A stretch of 64,000 nt of DNA from Sphingorhabdus rigui (GCF_014196595.1 NZ_JACIEA010000001.1:978350-1042349), one strand, 5' to 3'; numbered from the stretch's first letter, positions 30,888 through 39,690 are shown. The notes: generated by a model not told the origin, from the letters alone. Program-made: numbers and translations.

Positions 30888-32600
30888 TTGTCTAGAACAA
30901 CGGGGCTGCAACGTAGGCAAGGTGGTATTTACTATCTGCGTAGGGCTGTGCCGCAGGATTTGCGGGTGAACTTTGGACGCAGGGAAATAGTTCGTTCCTT
31001 GCGTACGGCTAATCATGCAGAAGCTCGAAGCGCGTTCGCACGCGAATGGCACTCGCTTGATGACGAATTCAACCAAGTTCGCGAAGCTAACGTCCAGAGA
31101 TCAGAGGGTGCAGCCCTTACAGCCGAACAATTGGATGCTATGACGGCGTCGTACTTTGCGGATTTGGATAGGCGCTTAGGCGAGCAGTTAGGGGAGTACT
31201 CTCCCGATGACATTGGCGAATACGTTCAGCTGCTACGGCAGGAAATAGATGATCATCGCGTTTCAAATGACGAATGTCGGCACGTTCAACCTGTAGCGGT
31301 GCAACTGTTGCAAAATGCCTATCGCTCGGATTTGTTAGGGCAGCCAAGCTTTTGGACGCTTTGTCATCGCCTGAATGACGCATACATTGAGGCGCTAGAA
31401 AGGCAGTGCCACCGTGTGAGCGGTCGTCGGGAGCCCATTCCATTGTTTACTTGGCTCGAAGGAGGGGGGCGGTCGAATAATCCCAGCGTAACCCCACGTA
31501 GGGGGGTGGGTGTTCAATCTCGGTCTGGGTCCGGTATAACTCTTGCCGCTGTTATTGAGGCTCATGATAGCGATCCCAGCCGTAGGGCTAATGAACGGAC
31601 CAGAACCCATAACGCAACTGCGATGCGTGCTCTGACTGAAGTAGTGGGACCTGAAACGCCTATCGCGGACGTTACGCGCTCCCATGTGATAGCGGTGAGA
31701 GATTTGCTTTTGCGGACGCCCTCTAATGCCACCCAACGCTATCCGGGTCTAACGCTAGAAGCTGCCGCTGAACATGAGGCCCAGCAAGCCAACTCGAGGA
31801 CGCTGGACCGAAGCACCGTTAACACCCAAATTAATTGGGTAACAGGACTTTTTGCATTTGCAGTTCGGGAGCAGTTTGTAGCCAGTAACCCGGCCCAACG
31901 TCTTTCGCTTCCGTTGATAGGCGATAGAACCAATAAGCGCGAAGTTTGGAAACCGGAAGAGCTCAACCTTCTCTTTGGCCAACCGATTTACTCTGGCTGT
32001 CAGGATGGCGACCGCAATTGGAAAAATCCCGGGAACGCTCGTCCGCGGCAAGGACGCTTTTGGGTACCCCTTTTATGCCTATTTCAGGGACTACGCATGA
32101 ACGAGGCATGCCGCCTCTACGCAGATGATTTATCGAACGAAGGTGATATTTGGATACTACGTATTGCTCACAATCCAGAGCGCAATCAGAGGGTCAAGAA
32201 TGATACGACTGCCAGCGTTCCACTGCACCCTATGCTCGTTAAGCTCGGTTTCCCATCCTTCGCACAGCAGAACGGGTCGGAACTCTTTCCCGAATTGAGG
32301 CTCGACCGAAATGGCTACGCCTCAAACTACTTCTCTAAGTGGTTCGCGGCGCTGCAGAAGGCGGCTGGCGTTCGCAGGAAAGGACTATATTTCCACTCGT
32401 TCAGACATAACTTCAGGGACGCGCTCAGACAGGCGAGGGTGCCTATGGACCGTTCTCACGCACTAGGGCGATGGTCTGACGGCGGAAGTGCTGCTGAGCG
32501 GTATGGCGAAGGTTTTCGCCCTATTGATCTTGCTCAGGACATTTCGCTTGTTGAGTATCCGGGGCTGGACATACGACATCTTATCGCCGAACACTTTTAA
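30888..32600 (+). CDS. Tyrosine recombinase/integrase of a tRNA-Ser island
   Basis: 570 residues from the TTG at 30888, which has AGAGGGGG nine bases upstream; GTG 30864 would add eight residues. The N-terminus SRTTGLQRRQGGIYYLRRAVPQDLR matches the DUF6538 domain of this integrase branch. A SAM-like core-binding domain lies at about 250-350. The catalytic domain has Arg in FQGLRMNEACRLY, HxxR in HSFRHNFRDAL and the nucleophilic Tyr in AAERYGEGF. It catalyses site-specific integration and excision. The position directly after a tRNA with CCA is the classic arrangement for an island using the tRNA 3' end as attB. Confidence 0.9.
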   Translation: MSRTTGLQRRQGGIYYLRRAVPQDLRVNFGRREIVRSLRTANHAEARSAFAREWHSLDDEFNQVREANVQRSEGAALTAEQLDAMTASYFADLDRRLGEQLGEYSPDDIGEYVQLLRQEIDDHRVSNDECRHVQPVAVQLLQNAYRSDLLGQPSFWTLCHRLNDAYIEALERQCHRVSGRREPIPLFTWLEGGGRSNNPSVTPRRGVGVQSRSGSGITLAAVIEAHDSDPSRRANERTRTHNATAMRALTEVVGPETPIADVTRSHVIAVRDLLLRTPSNATQRYPGLTLEAAAEHEAQQANSRTLDRSTVNTQINWVTGLFAFAVREQFVASNPAQRLSLPLIGDRTNKREVWKPEELNLLFGQPIYSGCQDGDRNWKNPGNARPRQGRFWVPLLCLFQGLRMNEACRLYADDLSNEGDIWILRIAHNPERNQRVKNDTTASVPLHPMLVKLGFPSFAQQNGSELFPELRLDRNGYASNYFSKWFAALQKAAGVRRKGLYFHSFRHNFRDALRQARVPMDRSHALGRWSDGGSAAERYGEGFRPIDLAQDISLVEYPGLDIRHLIAEHF

Positions 32601-32684
32601 AGTATTACGAATGGGGTGGGGGCCTCTATAGAGTGCAACGAACGAGCACGTTTTCAAAGTATCCGAACACCGTCTGCAATGCAG

Positions 32685-32702
32685 TTTGCAACGGGTTGCA
32701 AA
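32685..32702. promoter_or_regulatory. Perfect dyad TTTGCAA-CGGG-TTGCAAA before the next gene
   Basis: Seven-base arms with a four-base spacer end four bases before the ATG at 32707. A second small dyad CTGCA-A-TGCAG (32674-32684) touches it. It is the best copy of a repeat family seen again at 33188, 34091, 34683 and 34986. It could be an operator for the gene, or an arm site for the integrase. Confidence 0.5.
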
Positions 32703-32706
32703 TTCC

Positions 32707-33981
32707 ATGATCACACTAGGTGATTTTGGACGGCCAACCGTCACTGCGGATTCAGCACAAATCGACAAGCTTGTCCTTCGTACTACCGGCAGCATCAGGT
32801 GGCTTTCATCCAGCGTGCTGGGCGGTGCGCCGGTCTCTGAACTTGTGGGCTGGCTGGTGGGGCGGCGTTCGATCTTTGGGCGAAGGATGGCACGACACTT
32901 TAGGCTTGTTCGGTCCAATCGGTTTGACGCTACTCGGCTTACGCTGGCCGACCTCCCATCGGGAGAAGAGTGGTGCTTTGGGGTAGACCTCCAGCTGCAT
33001 CCCCCTCGAGCGAGCGCACCCGATGTTGTGGGATACACTTTGATTGTTACGCTTAACCCGACGCGTCAGCTTGCGGCGACGGATGGACGCACGCCACGTA
33101 TAGGAGCGATTGATTCCCTAAGATCATCGCAATCCGGAGGAGGAGCTAGTTGGACGGCGTCCAACGTGCTTCCCGAACGAATTGCAATGCACCCCGTTGC
33201 AGATTGGCACTGGGTGGATGCTGCTCGCGACGTTGCAGATGACACCATGGCATTCGTGACAGAGCAGCTTTTTGGCGATGGGGTGGGCAACACCCCCGAG
33301 CGGTTATGGGAAGTAAATACTTCTCCCATTACCATTTCGGAGATTGAGTGCTTCTGGGAATTTCGCGACGCGCAACCACGTCAGACAGTGCAACAACTAT
33401 GCGGTGCGTTTACAGGAGGTGGCGCGGTAAGTGCCGCAAATCGCTACACCGTTAGCTATGAGGGCATGTCCTTATCGCTCCGCTCCCGCATTCGCCAATC
33501 CGTTGAGGCGGTGCTTTATCCGAAGAATGATGAAAGAGTCAGATTAGAGGTACGCTATGGACAGGTTTCCCGCGCCGGGCTCCGTTTGAGCGAACTGAAC
33601 TTGCATGACAAGTTTCGTGTTATCGCAGATGACGCGGCCGCGAGAGCAGGGGTAGTCCTGCGGACGGTGGCGCCGTACTTCAGGGCATCATCGCAGCGTG
33701 CCAGCCCAATTCGATATGCAGAGTTGGCGGGGGAGATTGCATATGTAGTAGGAGGGCAGCCGCGTCGCATTACCGACGTAATGACCGAGCTCCTCTTAAG
33801 AGGCGGGATTACTGCTGGGGATGGACATCTTCTCTCCCTGAACGAAGCTGCAAGACTTGTGCGTGCGAATGTCTTAGCCCGCCGAAGGATGTCTCGAAGC
33901 AGGCACGGGCGTTCTTTTCAACTAGGCTATTACTTCTTACCTTTATGCCGAACTGAGCCTCTGGCTTCGTCAACTCCTTGA
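32707..33981 (+). CDS. Hypothetical island protein, not recognised
   Basis: 424 residues from the ATG at 32707 (MITLGDFGRPTVTADSAQID); a TTG at 32686 lies inside the dyad and is less likely. I recognise no family. It has no signal peptide or membrane helix and is rich in Arg (for example LVGRRSIFGRRMARHFRLVR), ending in a basic tail ANVLARRRMSRSRHGRSFQ. A central acidic-aromatic segment is AMHPVADWHWVDAARDVADD. The codon use is mixed like that of the integrase, and the gene sits alone between it and a long non-coding stretch. A nucleic-acid-related island function is a guess from its charge and context. Confidence 0.55.
   Translation: MITLGDFGRPTVTADSAQIDKLVLRTTGSIRWLSSSVLGGAPVSELVGWLVGRRSIFGRRMARHFRLVRSNRFDATRLTLADLPSGEEWCFGVDLQLHPPRASAPDVVGYTLIVTLNPTRQLAATDGRTPRIGAIDSLRSSQSGGGASWTASNVLPERIAMHPVADWHWVDAARDVADDTMAFVTEQLFGDGVGNTPERLWEVNTSPITISEIECFWEFRDAQPRQTVQQLCGAFTGGGAVSAANRYTVSYEGMSLSLRSRIRQSVEAVLYPKNDERVRLEVRYGQVSRAGLRLSELNLHDKFRVIADDAAARAGVVLRTVAPYFRASSQRASPIRYAELAGEIAYVVGGQPRRITDVMTELLLRGGITAGDGHLLSLNEAARLVRANVLARRRMSRSRHGRSFQLGYYFLPLCRTEPLASSTP
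33188..33201 (-). repeat. Copy of the TGCAACGGG repeat inside the unknown gene
   Basis: On the minus strand it reads TGCAACGGGGTGCA, identical over 14 bases to the copy at 34091. It lies inside the unknown island gene, so it may be chance. Confidence 0.35.
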
Positions 33982-34090
33982 TCCGTTTATCGTGATACTC
34001 GTTTTCTTCTACCCTAGGGAGAGATTGCATTCTGTTCGATTGGTGTTACATAAGCAGCAACGTCCGTTGTTGTTAATGTTACAATTATCG

Positions 34091-34108
34091 TGCAACGGGG
34101 TGCAAAAT
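34091..34108. repeat. TGCAACGGG repeat copy
   Basis: TGCAACGGGGTGCAAAAT: an imperfect dyad of the same form as the one at 32685, differing mainly in the spacer. Confidence 0.4.
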
Positions 34109-34682
34109 CAGCGGGTGCTCATCAACATCTGTATCATGCTGATCACTTATTCGGTCGTGCGGCAACGCTAGCCGAACCCCGGTCCTGAAGGCTCCCGTCT
34201 GCGGAGATATGGGCGCAAAAGATTCGGTTAGGTGGAGCTCTGACAAACCCGCATCATAATAGGGGCGTGGTCGAAAATATGAGTGAGAGCGTAACTACGA
34301 CTGCGCATCTCGTCGCCTCATGTCGCGCCATCGATCCGGAACGGTACGGAGTGTACTCGCCCACCGTTTTTCCTTTGCTAGATCGTCCTTGTTGGCTGTA
34401 ATTCATATCGATCAATGTTGGGAAACAGCCATTGCTGTTAGCCAAAGTTGATGGTCGTTTTTCCACTAGCGAATGCAGACTGTTGACGACTTAGCACGTT
34501 ACAAGTTGACTTTCCGGATCGTCCAACATTACTGCTTATGTCGCGAACAACCAGCGTCCGCTGTCAGCAGGGTATGACATAACCTCAATTGACCGACGTT
34601 GGGGGCAAAGCTGCCGTTCGGCACTTGGGTATTTGCTCGTACCGTATACAAAACCCGAGCCGCTGGGCATGATAGGACTTTG

Positions 34683-34700
34683 TGCAACGGGTTTCAAAAT
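34683..34700. repeat. TGCAACGGG repeat copy
   Basis: TGCAACGGGTTTCAAAAT: matches the 34091 copy except for three bases in the right arm. Confidence 0.4.
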
Positions 34701-34985
34701 GCCTCGGTCAGAATGGTCTAGGAAGAGTTCGGAGCATATTACAATTTTGACCTAGGAACACATAAAAGGGTTGGTTGCAGAATACGACCTGTTGCTCTCG
34801 GAAGTCCGTCTGACGGGGAGGGGCGGTCGAAAACTCTTACCGAACGTTGGCGTGCCCCCTGCTGTGATATGTCCCATCCGCTGCGACCGCAAATTCGTTG
34901 CTGCGCCAACGTACCATCGGGGAGCAAGTCATCGGTATCGGCCGGCGGAGTGTCCACTCGGTCAGTGTGCCATTCGACCTAGCTT

Positions 34986-35005
34986 TTTGCAACCACTGGC
35001 AAAAT
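34986..35005. repeat. Divergent TGCAAC repeat copy
   Basis: TTTGCAACCACTGGCAAAAT: arms as in the other copies (TTTGCAAC and GCAAAAT), with a changed centre. Confidence 0.3.
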
Positions 35006-35191
35006 CCGGTTACGTAGAAGTCGTCCCGCGTTGGCGGTAGTCAGGGAACGAAGCGTGACCAGTAAAAATCAAAATGCAATTATCATAAATCGAACTTAAG
35101 TTCGGTCTGTCGTGACCCAACTAGGTCGATTTGCGTGAGTAGTGAAGCAAGAGGCGACAAAGAATTATCAGTTTTCAAAACACGCAGAATA

Positions 35192-35213
35192 TGCTATAGA
35201 AATTGCTATAGAA
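35192..35213. repeat. Direct repeat TGCTATAGAA x2
   Basis: TGCTATAGAA occurs at 35192-35201 and 35204-35213, a 12-base period of little more than one helical turn. It lies 16 bases before a long hairpin. It is plausible as a tandem binding site for a regulator. Confidence 0.35.
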
Positions 35214-35229
35214 TGTGCGAAAAGGTTGT

Positions 35230-35263
35230 ATATAAAACATTGTTTTATATTGATCTTTATCAA
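35230..35263. promoter_or_regulatory. Nested hairpin and perfect FNR/FixK-type box
   Basis: ATATAAAAC (35230-35238) and GTTTTATAT (35242-35250) form a perfect nine-base inverted repeat with a three-base loop. Its last T begins TTGATCTTTATCAA (35250-35263), a perfect match to the FNR/FixK/Anr consensus TTGAT-N4-ATCAA. A class II promoter would start transcription near 35298. The nearest convincing gene on that strand is the adaptor at 35821. Confidence 0.5.
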
Positions 35264-35756
35264 TAGGCTCGTTTCCAGCCCCGCCACGATGCAAAGAAGC
35301 TAAATTTCTGCATTATATAAGTCTTCTTGCGAAAATTGATAACGTTACGACATTTTGCTCTGTGAGGATTTGCTATTTTCTGCGATCCATGAATAACAAG
35401 ACTGATAGTGTAACCGAAAGTTTAATGCGTCGGTCTTGGCTAACCCCATCAACGTTGTGCCCCAAAATAGCGGAGGCGTCCCACAAGGGTCTTGTTTTTC
35501 GATCGCTTATGGCTCGAAGTGGCATCGCAGCCATAGGGCCTGGGAAACTTAAGTGCCGTTTTTCACCGCGCACCTAGCGTCGTTCGGCTGACCGTTTACG
35601 CTAAGCCGTAACGCGGGAAATGGGCCAAAAGCCGACTGAATGCTGCGTGTGACGAAAAAACAGAAAACGACCTTTTCCACCAACCGAGCCACCGAGCCCT
35701 TCGTCAACACTTTGAGCGAACAGACGAAAGTACGAAAAGACACAATTGTTAACTTT

Positions 35757-35775
35757 ACCCAATACAAAATTGGGT
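35757..35775. promoter_or_regulatory. Inverted repeat ACCCAAT-N5-ATTGGGT before the export operon
   Basis: Two perfect seven-base arms separated by ACAAA, 45 bases before the GTG of the adaptor gene. A wider dyad TTTACCC (35754-35760) with GGGTAAA (35791-35797) surrounds it. The position suits an operator at the start of the operon. Confidence 0.45.
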
Positions 35776-35820
35776 CACTATATTAATTATGGGTAAAATA
35801 ACGTTGAAGGGTATCTTGCC

Positions 35821-36555
35821 GTGAGGGCACAATTCGTTGGCGTCGTCGTCTTGGCGATGACAGGCCTGTCTGCTCAGGCCGTGCCACTTGCGCGGCAGCC
35901 CTTGCCTCATCAAGTAAGTTGTGTTGTGTTGCCGGGCCAACAGGTCATGGTCGCTAGTTCATCGCCTGGAATCGTCCGGGCAGTTTTGGTCCAGCGCGGG
36001 CAATTTGTGCGTAAAGGACAGCCCTTGCTGCGGGTTGGTTCTGAGATGGAATCTGCGCAAAAGCGCTTGGCAGCCACGAAGGCGGAAGCGGCCCGCCGGA
36101 AGCTGCAACGTTTTTCCGAGGCTATAGAACAGCAACTTATTTCTGAACTTGAACGTGACCAGCTGGAAGCTGAGTCTCGGCTTGCCCAACAGGAATTTGA
36201 AATCGCTAGCCGTGCTGTTCAGCAGAAAACGACCCTCAGCCCCATTTCTGGGGTGGTCGCCAATCGCAAGGTTGAGCCGGGTCAATATGTAGGCACAGAG
36301 CCCGCATTCGAACTGGCGTCGCTTGATCCGTTACGGGTTGAGCTGGTGTTTAAGGGTAAAGCGTTTGGGACGGTTCGCCGAGGAAGCAAGGTCAACGTCA
36401 TGTTGGGCGCCCCGGTGCAAGGCGTTCGGCAAGGGACTGTGACAATTGTTGACCGATCCCTCGACGCCCGCAGCGGCACATTCGGAGTTCGGATTTTGCT
36501 GCCAAACCCTAGGTTGAAAATTCCATCTGGGGTTCAGTGTAAAGCATCGACGTAA
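35821..36555 (+). CDS. Short periplasmic adaptor (membrane fusion) protein
   Basis: 244 residues from GTG 35821, with GAAGGG eight bases upstream. A signal peptide (VGVVVLAMTGLSAQA) leads to a periplasmic adaptor fold: a first biotinyl/lipoyl-like half VMVASSSPGIVRAVLVQRGQFVRKGQPLLRV, a short coiled-coil hairpin (about 75-130), the second half TTLSPISGVVANRKVEPGQYV, and a beta-barrel. It lacks the membrane-proximal domain and the long hairpin, so it is well below the usual 350-450 residues of HlyD or RND adaptors. It should bridge an inner-membrane pump and the TolC-like protein encoded next. No ABC or RND pump gene is in the window, which leaves the partner open. Confidence 0.8.
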   Translation: MRAQFVGVVVLAMTGLSAQAVPLARQPLPHQVSCVVLPGQQVMVASSSPGIVRAVLVQRGQFVRKGQPLLRVGSEMESAQKRLAATKAEAARRKLQRFSEAIEQQLISELERDQLEAESRLAQQEFEIASRAVQQKTTLSPISGVVANRKVEPGQYVGTEPAFELASLDPLRVELVFKGKAFGTVRRGSKVNVMLGAPVQGVRQGTVTIVDRSLDARSGTFGVRILLPNPRLKIPSGVQCKAST

Positions 36556-36637
36556 CTCCACCAGTTAGGGCTCTCGGGGCGATGCCATGTGTTCGCGTAA
36601 GCTTTTTAGTTTTGGGACGATTTAGGGGGAATAAGTG

Positions 36638-38014
36638 ATGGTAAAGCGAGTGGCTTTTGCTGCCGCGCGGGCGATGCTAGCGGCCAGTGCGACGTTAGTT
36701 CTGGCCAACGCCCATGCCGTCCATGCTGAAACGCTCATGGATGTCGTGCAGTCAGCCCAAGAAAACGATCCTGAATACCGGGCTGCACGTTTTCAGAACC
36801 AGGCCGACGCTGAGGCGACACGTCAAGCGTGGGCGCGTTTCAAGCCGCAGGTACGTGCATCGGCTGCAACAAACCTGACGCGTCAGGAAATCATAAGCAG
36901 CGACAATTCAGTTTATGACATCGGCAAAAATAGTTATCCCGATTATGGTTATGAGGTCCGGATCGACCAATCCCTGTTCGATTTTCAGAATTGGGCTGGC
37001 CTCCGTGCCGCACGAACTCTGCGTCGCCAATCAAGTGCGCAGTTTGAAGTCGCCAAACAGGATTTATTGCTGCGGGTAGTCGAGCGTTATTTTACGTTGC
37101 TTGCAGCGCAGGAAGCTGCATCGGCAGCACGCGCAGAAGTTCGCGCGATTGACGCGCATGTGAAGCTTGTATCTAGCAAATATGCGCGCGGGGCGGTGCG
37201 ATATGCCGAGCTGCTCGACGTACAGGCGCGGTACCAGATGGTCTTGGCGAAACAAATTCAGACAGAATCTGGGATTCGGGATGCGGCAATTGCGATTAAG
37301 GAAGTTACGGGAGTTTACCCCGGCAGTCTCGATGACTTGTCTGATGCGATGACAGTTGCCACCGTTACGCCAGATGAGCCGCAACATTGGGTTGATCTGG
37401 CCGTGCAGAATAACCCGCGAATTATTGCCGCAGCACATGCCGCGCGGCGGGGTGATCAGCTAATCGCCGTCGAAAAGGCTGCCGGATATCCCACGCTCAA
37501 TCTTCAGATGTTTCATGATCGGCGCAAGACCGAAGGTTCGTTATTCGGCGGCGGCAGCGACATCAGCCAGCTAGGCGCACGAGTCCGGTTGGACGTTCCC
37601 ATTTCAGCGGGTGGACAAGTTCGCTCTCGCGTCAATGAAGCGCGCGCGCTTTACGAAAAGGCCGTAGCGGAATCAGTGCGGACATCCCGTGGTGTCGAGC
37701 GGCAGACACTTTTGTCGATCGACAGCATCAATACAGCCGCCGCACGTGTTGGGGCGCTTAAGGCTTCGTTGGACGCTCAAGAAAAGGTTGTTCAGCAATT
37801 AAATGCGGCATTCCGTGCAGGCGTTTCTGCGTCGGTCGATTATCTTGATTCCGAACGGGACTTATTCCAAGCGCGCGCCGAATATTTGCGGGCTCGCTAC
37901 GATTTCGCCCTGAACACGGTTCGGCTTAGGCACGCCCTCGGGTTGCTTTCGATCGATGATATCGCTGAGCTCTCCGGGAAAATGGCACCCGTGGCTCCGA
38001 GCGACGGCGGTTAA
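36638..38014 (+). CDS. TolC-family outer-membrane efflux/secretion protein
   Basis: 458 residues from the ATG at 36638, with AGGGGGA seven bases upstream; GTG 36635 is less likely. The signal peptide ends near AHAVHA. The mature part begins ETLMDVVQSAQENDPEYRAA, the standard TolC opening, and contains the two repeats of paired long helices (about 35-220 and 245-440) with beta-barrel strands between, ending in RLRHALGLLSIDDI. It is an outer-membrane channel-tunnel for type I secretion or efflux. The gene lies 82 bases after the adaptor and 6 before the next, so it belongs to the same operon; the giant secreted protein is the obvious cargo. Confidence 0.9.
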   Translation: MVKRVAFAAARAMLAASATLVLANAHAVHAETLMDVVQSAQENDPEYRAARFQNQADAEATRQAWARFKPQVRASAATNLTRQEIISSDNSVYDIGKNSYPDYGYEVRIDQSLFDFQNWAGLRAARTLRRQSSAQFEVAKQDLLLRVVERYFTLLAAQEAASAARAEVRAIDAHVKLVSSKYARGAVRYAELLDVQARYQMVLAKQIQTESGIRDAAIAIKEVTGVYPGSLDDLSDAMTVATVTPDEPQHWVDLAVQNNPRIIAAAHAARRGDQLIAVEKAAGYPTLNLQMFHDRRKTEGSLFGGGSDISQLGARVRLDVPISAGGQVRSRVNEARALYEKAVAESVRTSRGVERQTLLSIDSINTAAARVGALKASLDAQEKVVQQLNAAFRAGVSASVDYLDSERDLFQARAEYLRARYDFALNTVRLRHALGLLSIDDIAELSGKMAPVAPSDGG

Positions 38015-38020
38015 AAAGCC

Positions 38021-38809
38021 TTGTCGGTTCCACTCCCTTCTGTTCAAGCTTATGGGTATGCGGACCATTTAACTGCGTTTGTTCGTGGCGTTGCTAACGC
38101 AGCCGGCGTTGAGAAGTCAGTGAAGGCAACCCCTGGAGGCGTGGAATCGGACCGGTTTCTGCTGTCTTGGGCCGCGGACGGCGCGGGGAGTGGGGACCTT
38201 CTGAATCTTTTCGACGACCTCGCCTTGCCCGGCGAGGCTCAGGATGAAATTGTTGCGGACATTCCAACCGGTGCATTTTTTCACCTTGGGTATGAAGGTG
38301 CCGCAGCGCCTAGGGTCAAATTTTATTGCGAACATAAATCGGCGGTCGCTGCATCCCGAATGACGCTTTACACCGCGTGGAAATGGCGTCCGCAGGCCCC
38401 CCATGTGGTTTCTGTCGACGAATATCGGGAACGCCGCGTTGAATCACAGCAGGCGGCCGAAGAAACCATTCTTGCGACCTTTGGCGGCAAAGCAGGCGAA
38501 ATCGAACAAGGATTTCTGGACGTCTTGAAGCAGTGCGCGGCAAGCGGCGAAATCCCACTGCTGCTTGACGTGCGCCGCCGGGGTGGCGGGCGGAACTCTT
38601 TTGATATGCGCTGCTATGGCTCGCAGCTTCGCGTGCATAACATTTCTACTCTAATTGACTCTGCCGATCGCGAGCTGGAATGCCGGGGGCAGTTCGCGCA
38701 GGCGCTCGAGGCGCATGCCGACGCTGAGTTGGGGCATATTGCAGGCGGTATCGATGACGACGGCACGGCGTTTTTGACGATCTATTATGGGGCGAGGGCC
38801 CTGTCATGA
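38021..38809 (+). CDS. Unrecognised protein A of the export operon
   Basis: 262 residues from TTG 38021, the only plausible start (no other Met before residue 110), six bases after the TolC stop. I do not recognise the family. There is no signal peptide or membrane helix, so it is probably cytosolic. A recurring pattern of a hydrophobic-Gly-acidic strand followed by an aromatic pair is seen: LGYEGAAAPRVKFYCE near residue 90 and GIDDDGTAFLTIYYG at the C-terminus. The C-terminal pattern resembles the end of protein B, so the two may be paralogues. Its ATGA overlap with protein B suggests that they work together, perhaps with the radical SAM enzyme two genes on. Confidence 0.6.
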   Translation: MSVPLPSVQAYGYADHLTAFVRGVANAAGVEKSVKATPGGVESDRFLLSWAADGAGSGDLLNLFDDLALPGEAQDEIVADIPTGAFFHLGYEGAAAPRVKFYCEHKSAVAASRMTLYTAWKWRPQAPHVVSVDEYRERRVESQQAAEETILATFGGKAGEIEQGFLDVLKQCAASGEIPLLLDVRRRGGGRNSFDMRCYGSQLRVHNISTLIDSADRELECRGQFAQALEAHADAELGHIAGGIDDDGTAFLTIYYGARALS

Positions 38810-39690
38810 CATTGGCGCTGAGCGACTTTCCGATCGAACGGATGCGAGCCGACGACCCATTCCGTGATTTTTGTCTGTGGGATTATGTTCCACCCCGGCC
38901 GCCAGCAGCAGACGCCATAAGTGGCGTAAACCTGCTCTACGCGGCTGCGGCCATATCGGATAGTGCCCACGACTATCGGGATCTAGCAGCTACTCTGCGA
39001 CGATCGGTCGGATCATTCCGGACGGTGTGGGGGGTAAAGTGGCACAGCGGCATAGCATCGGCTGAATTTTATTTTTACGACTACGCTCGGACCGACCGTG
39101 CGGTACCATTTAAACATATCGCTGCTGCGTTCGCGCCTGTCGCGAACGTGACTATATGCCCGAGCGAGGCGTTGCCGTATTTCATGGCATCCATCGAAGT
39201 GCCCTTCGCTGTTCCGGCGCATCGCCCTGAGGTCCGTGCTATCGACATTTATGTGGGGAATCCGGACGAATCCGGGATCAGTTCGGGGCTCTGCTATGAG
39301 GTTACCGAAGACGCAATCCAGTTCAAGAATCTGTATTACTTCTTCGATGCGCGTAGTGACTGGGATTCCGTTCTGGCAAAGGCTGCATGTTCTGCACACG
39401 TGCCGCTGGGATCCGTGCGGGCCGAAGCTGTTTTCCCGGATTGGTTACGTGAAGCACGCGTCGTCGTGGTCGCGAATAAGCGGCTCACCGATGGAGTATA
39501 TTTTTCCGGCATCAGCGTCGATGCGCTGATCCAGTTTATGGAGCAGTTTGCCTATCCGGGTGAGCTAATCAGCTTCGCCCGGGAAACCCGCGATCGATTG
39601 GCCCATCTCTTGTTTGACGTGGGTTATGATTACCGGGTGGAGAACGGCCGCGTCGTTTTTGGCAAAAGTAGTATCTACAATGTATTGTGA
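38806..39690 (+). CDS. Unrecognised protein B of the export operon
   Basis: 294 residues; the ATG overlaps the stop of protein A as ATGA. No family is recognised, and no signal peptide or membrane helix is seen. The same motif type as in protein A recurs: GVKWHSGIASAEFYFYDY near 75, LCYEVTEDAIQFKNLYYFF near 170, and VGYDYRVENGRVVFGKSSIY at the end. The repeated strand pattern suggests a symmetrical beta-sheet or barrel built of three or four similar units; a prenyltransferase-like barrel is one guess. Its last 11 bases overlap the start of the radical SAM gene, and it may be a partner or substrate-binding protein for that enzyme. Confidence 0.6.
   Translation: MTLALSDFPIERMRADDPFRDFCLWDYVPPRPPAADAISGVNLLYAAAAISDSAHDYRDLAATLRRSVGSFRTVWGVKWHSGIASAEFYFYDYARTDRAVPFKHIAAAFAPVANVTICPSEALPYFMASIEVPFAVPAHRPEVRAIDIYVGNPDESGISSGLCYEVTEDAIQFKNLYYFFDARSDWDSVLAKAACSAHVPLGSVRAEAVFPDWLREARVVVVANKRLTDGVYFSGISVDALIQFMEQFAYPGELISFARETRDRLAHLLFDVGYDYRVENGRVVFGKSSIYNVL

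Larger units (their letters stand above)
33982..35820. other. 1.8-kb stretch without a convincing gene
   Basis: The frames in this stretch on both strands are short (under 90 codons), lack ribosome-binding sites and show no recognisable protein pattern. The composition is visibly more AT-rich near 35.1-35.4 kb. It holds three copies of the TGCAACGGG repeat family, a direct repeat, two nested inverted repeats and an FNR-type box, described separately. It may contain decayed island genes, a non-coding RNA or the control region for the export operon that begins at 35821. Confidence 0.6.

Noticed and set aside
35362..35577. 71-residue plus-strand frame in the gene-free stretch
   Set aside because: No ribosome-binding site, no recognisable pattern, and an overlapping frame of equal length on the other strand.
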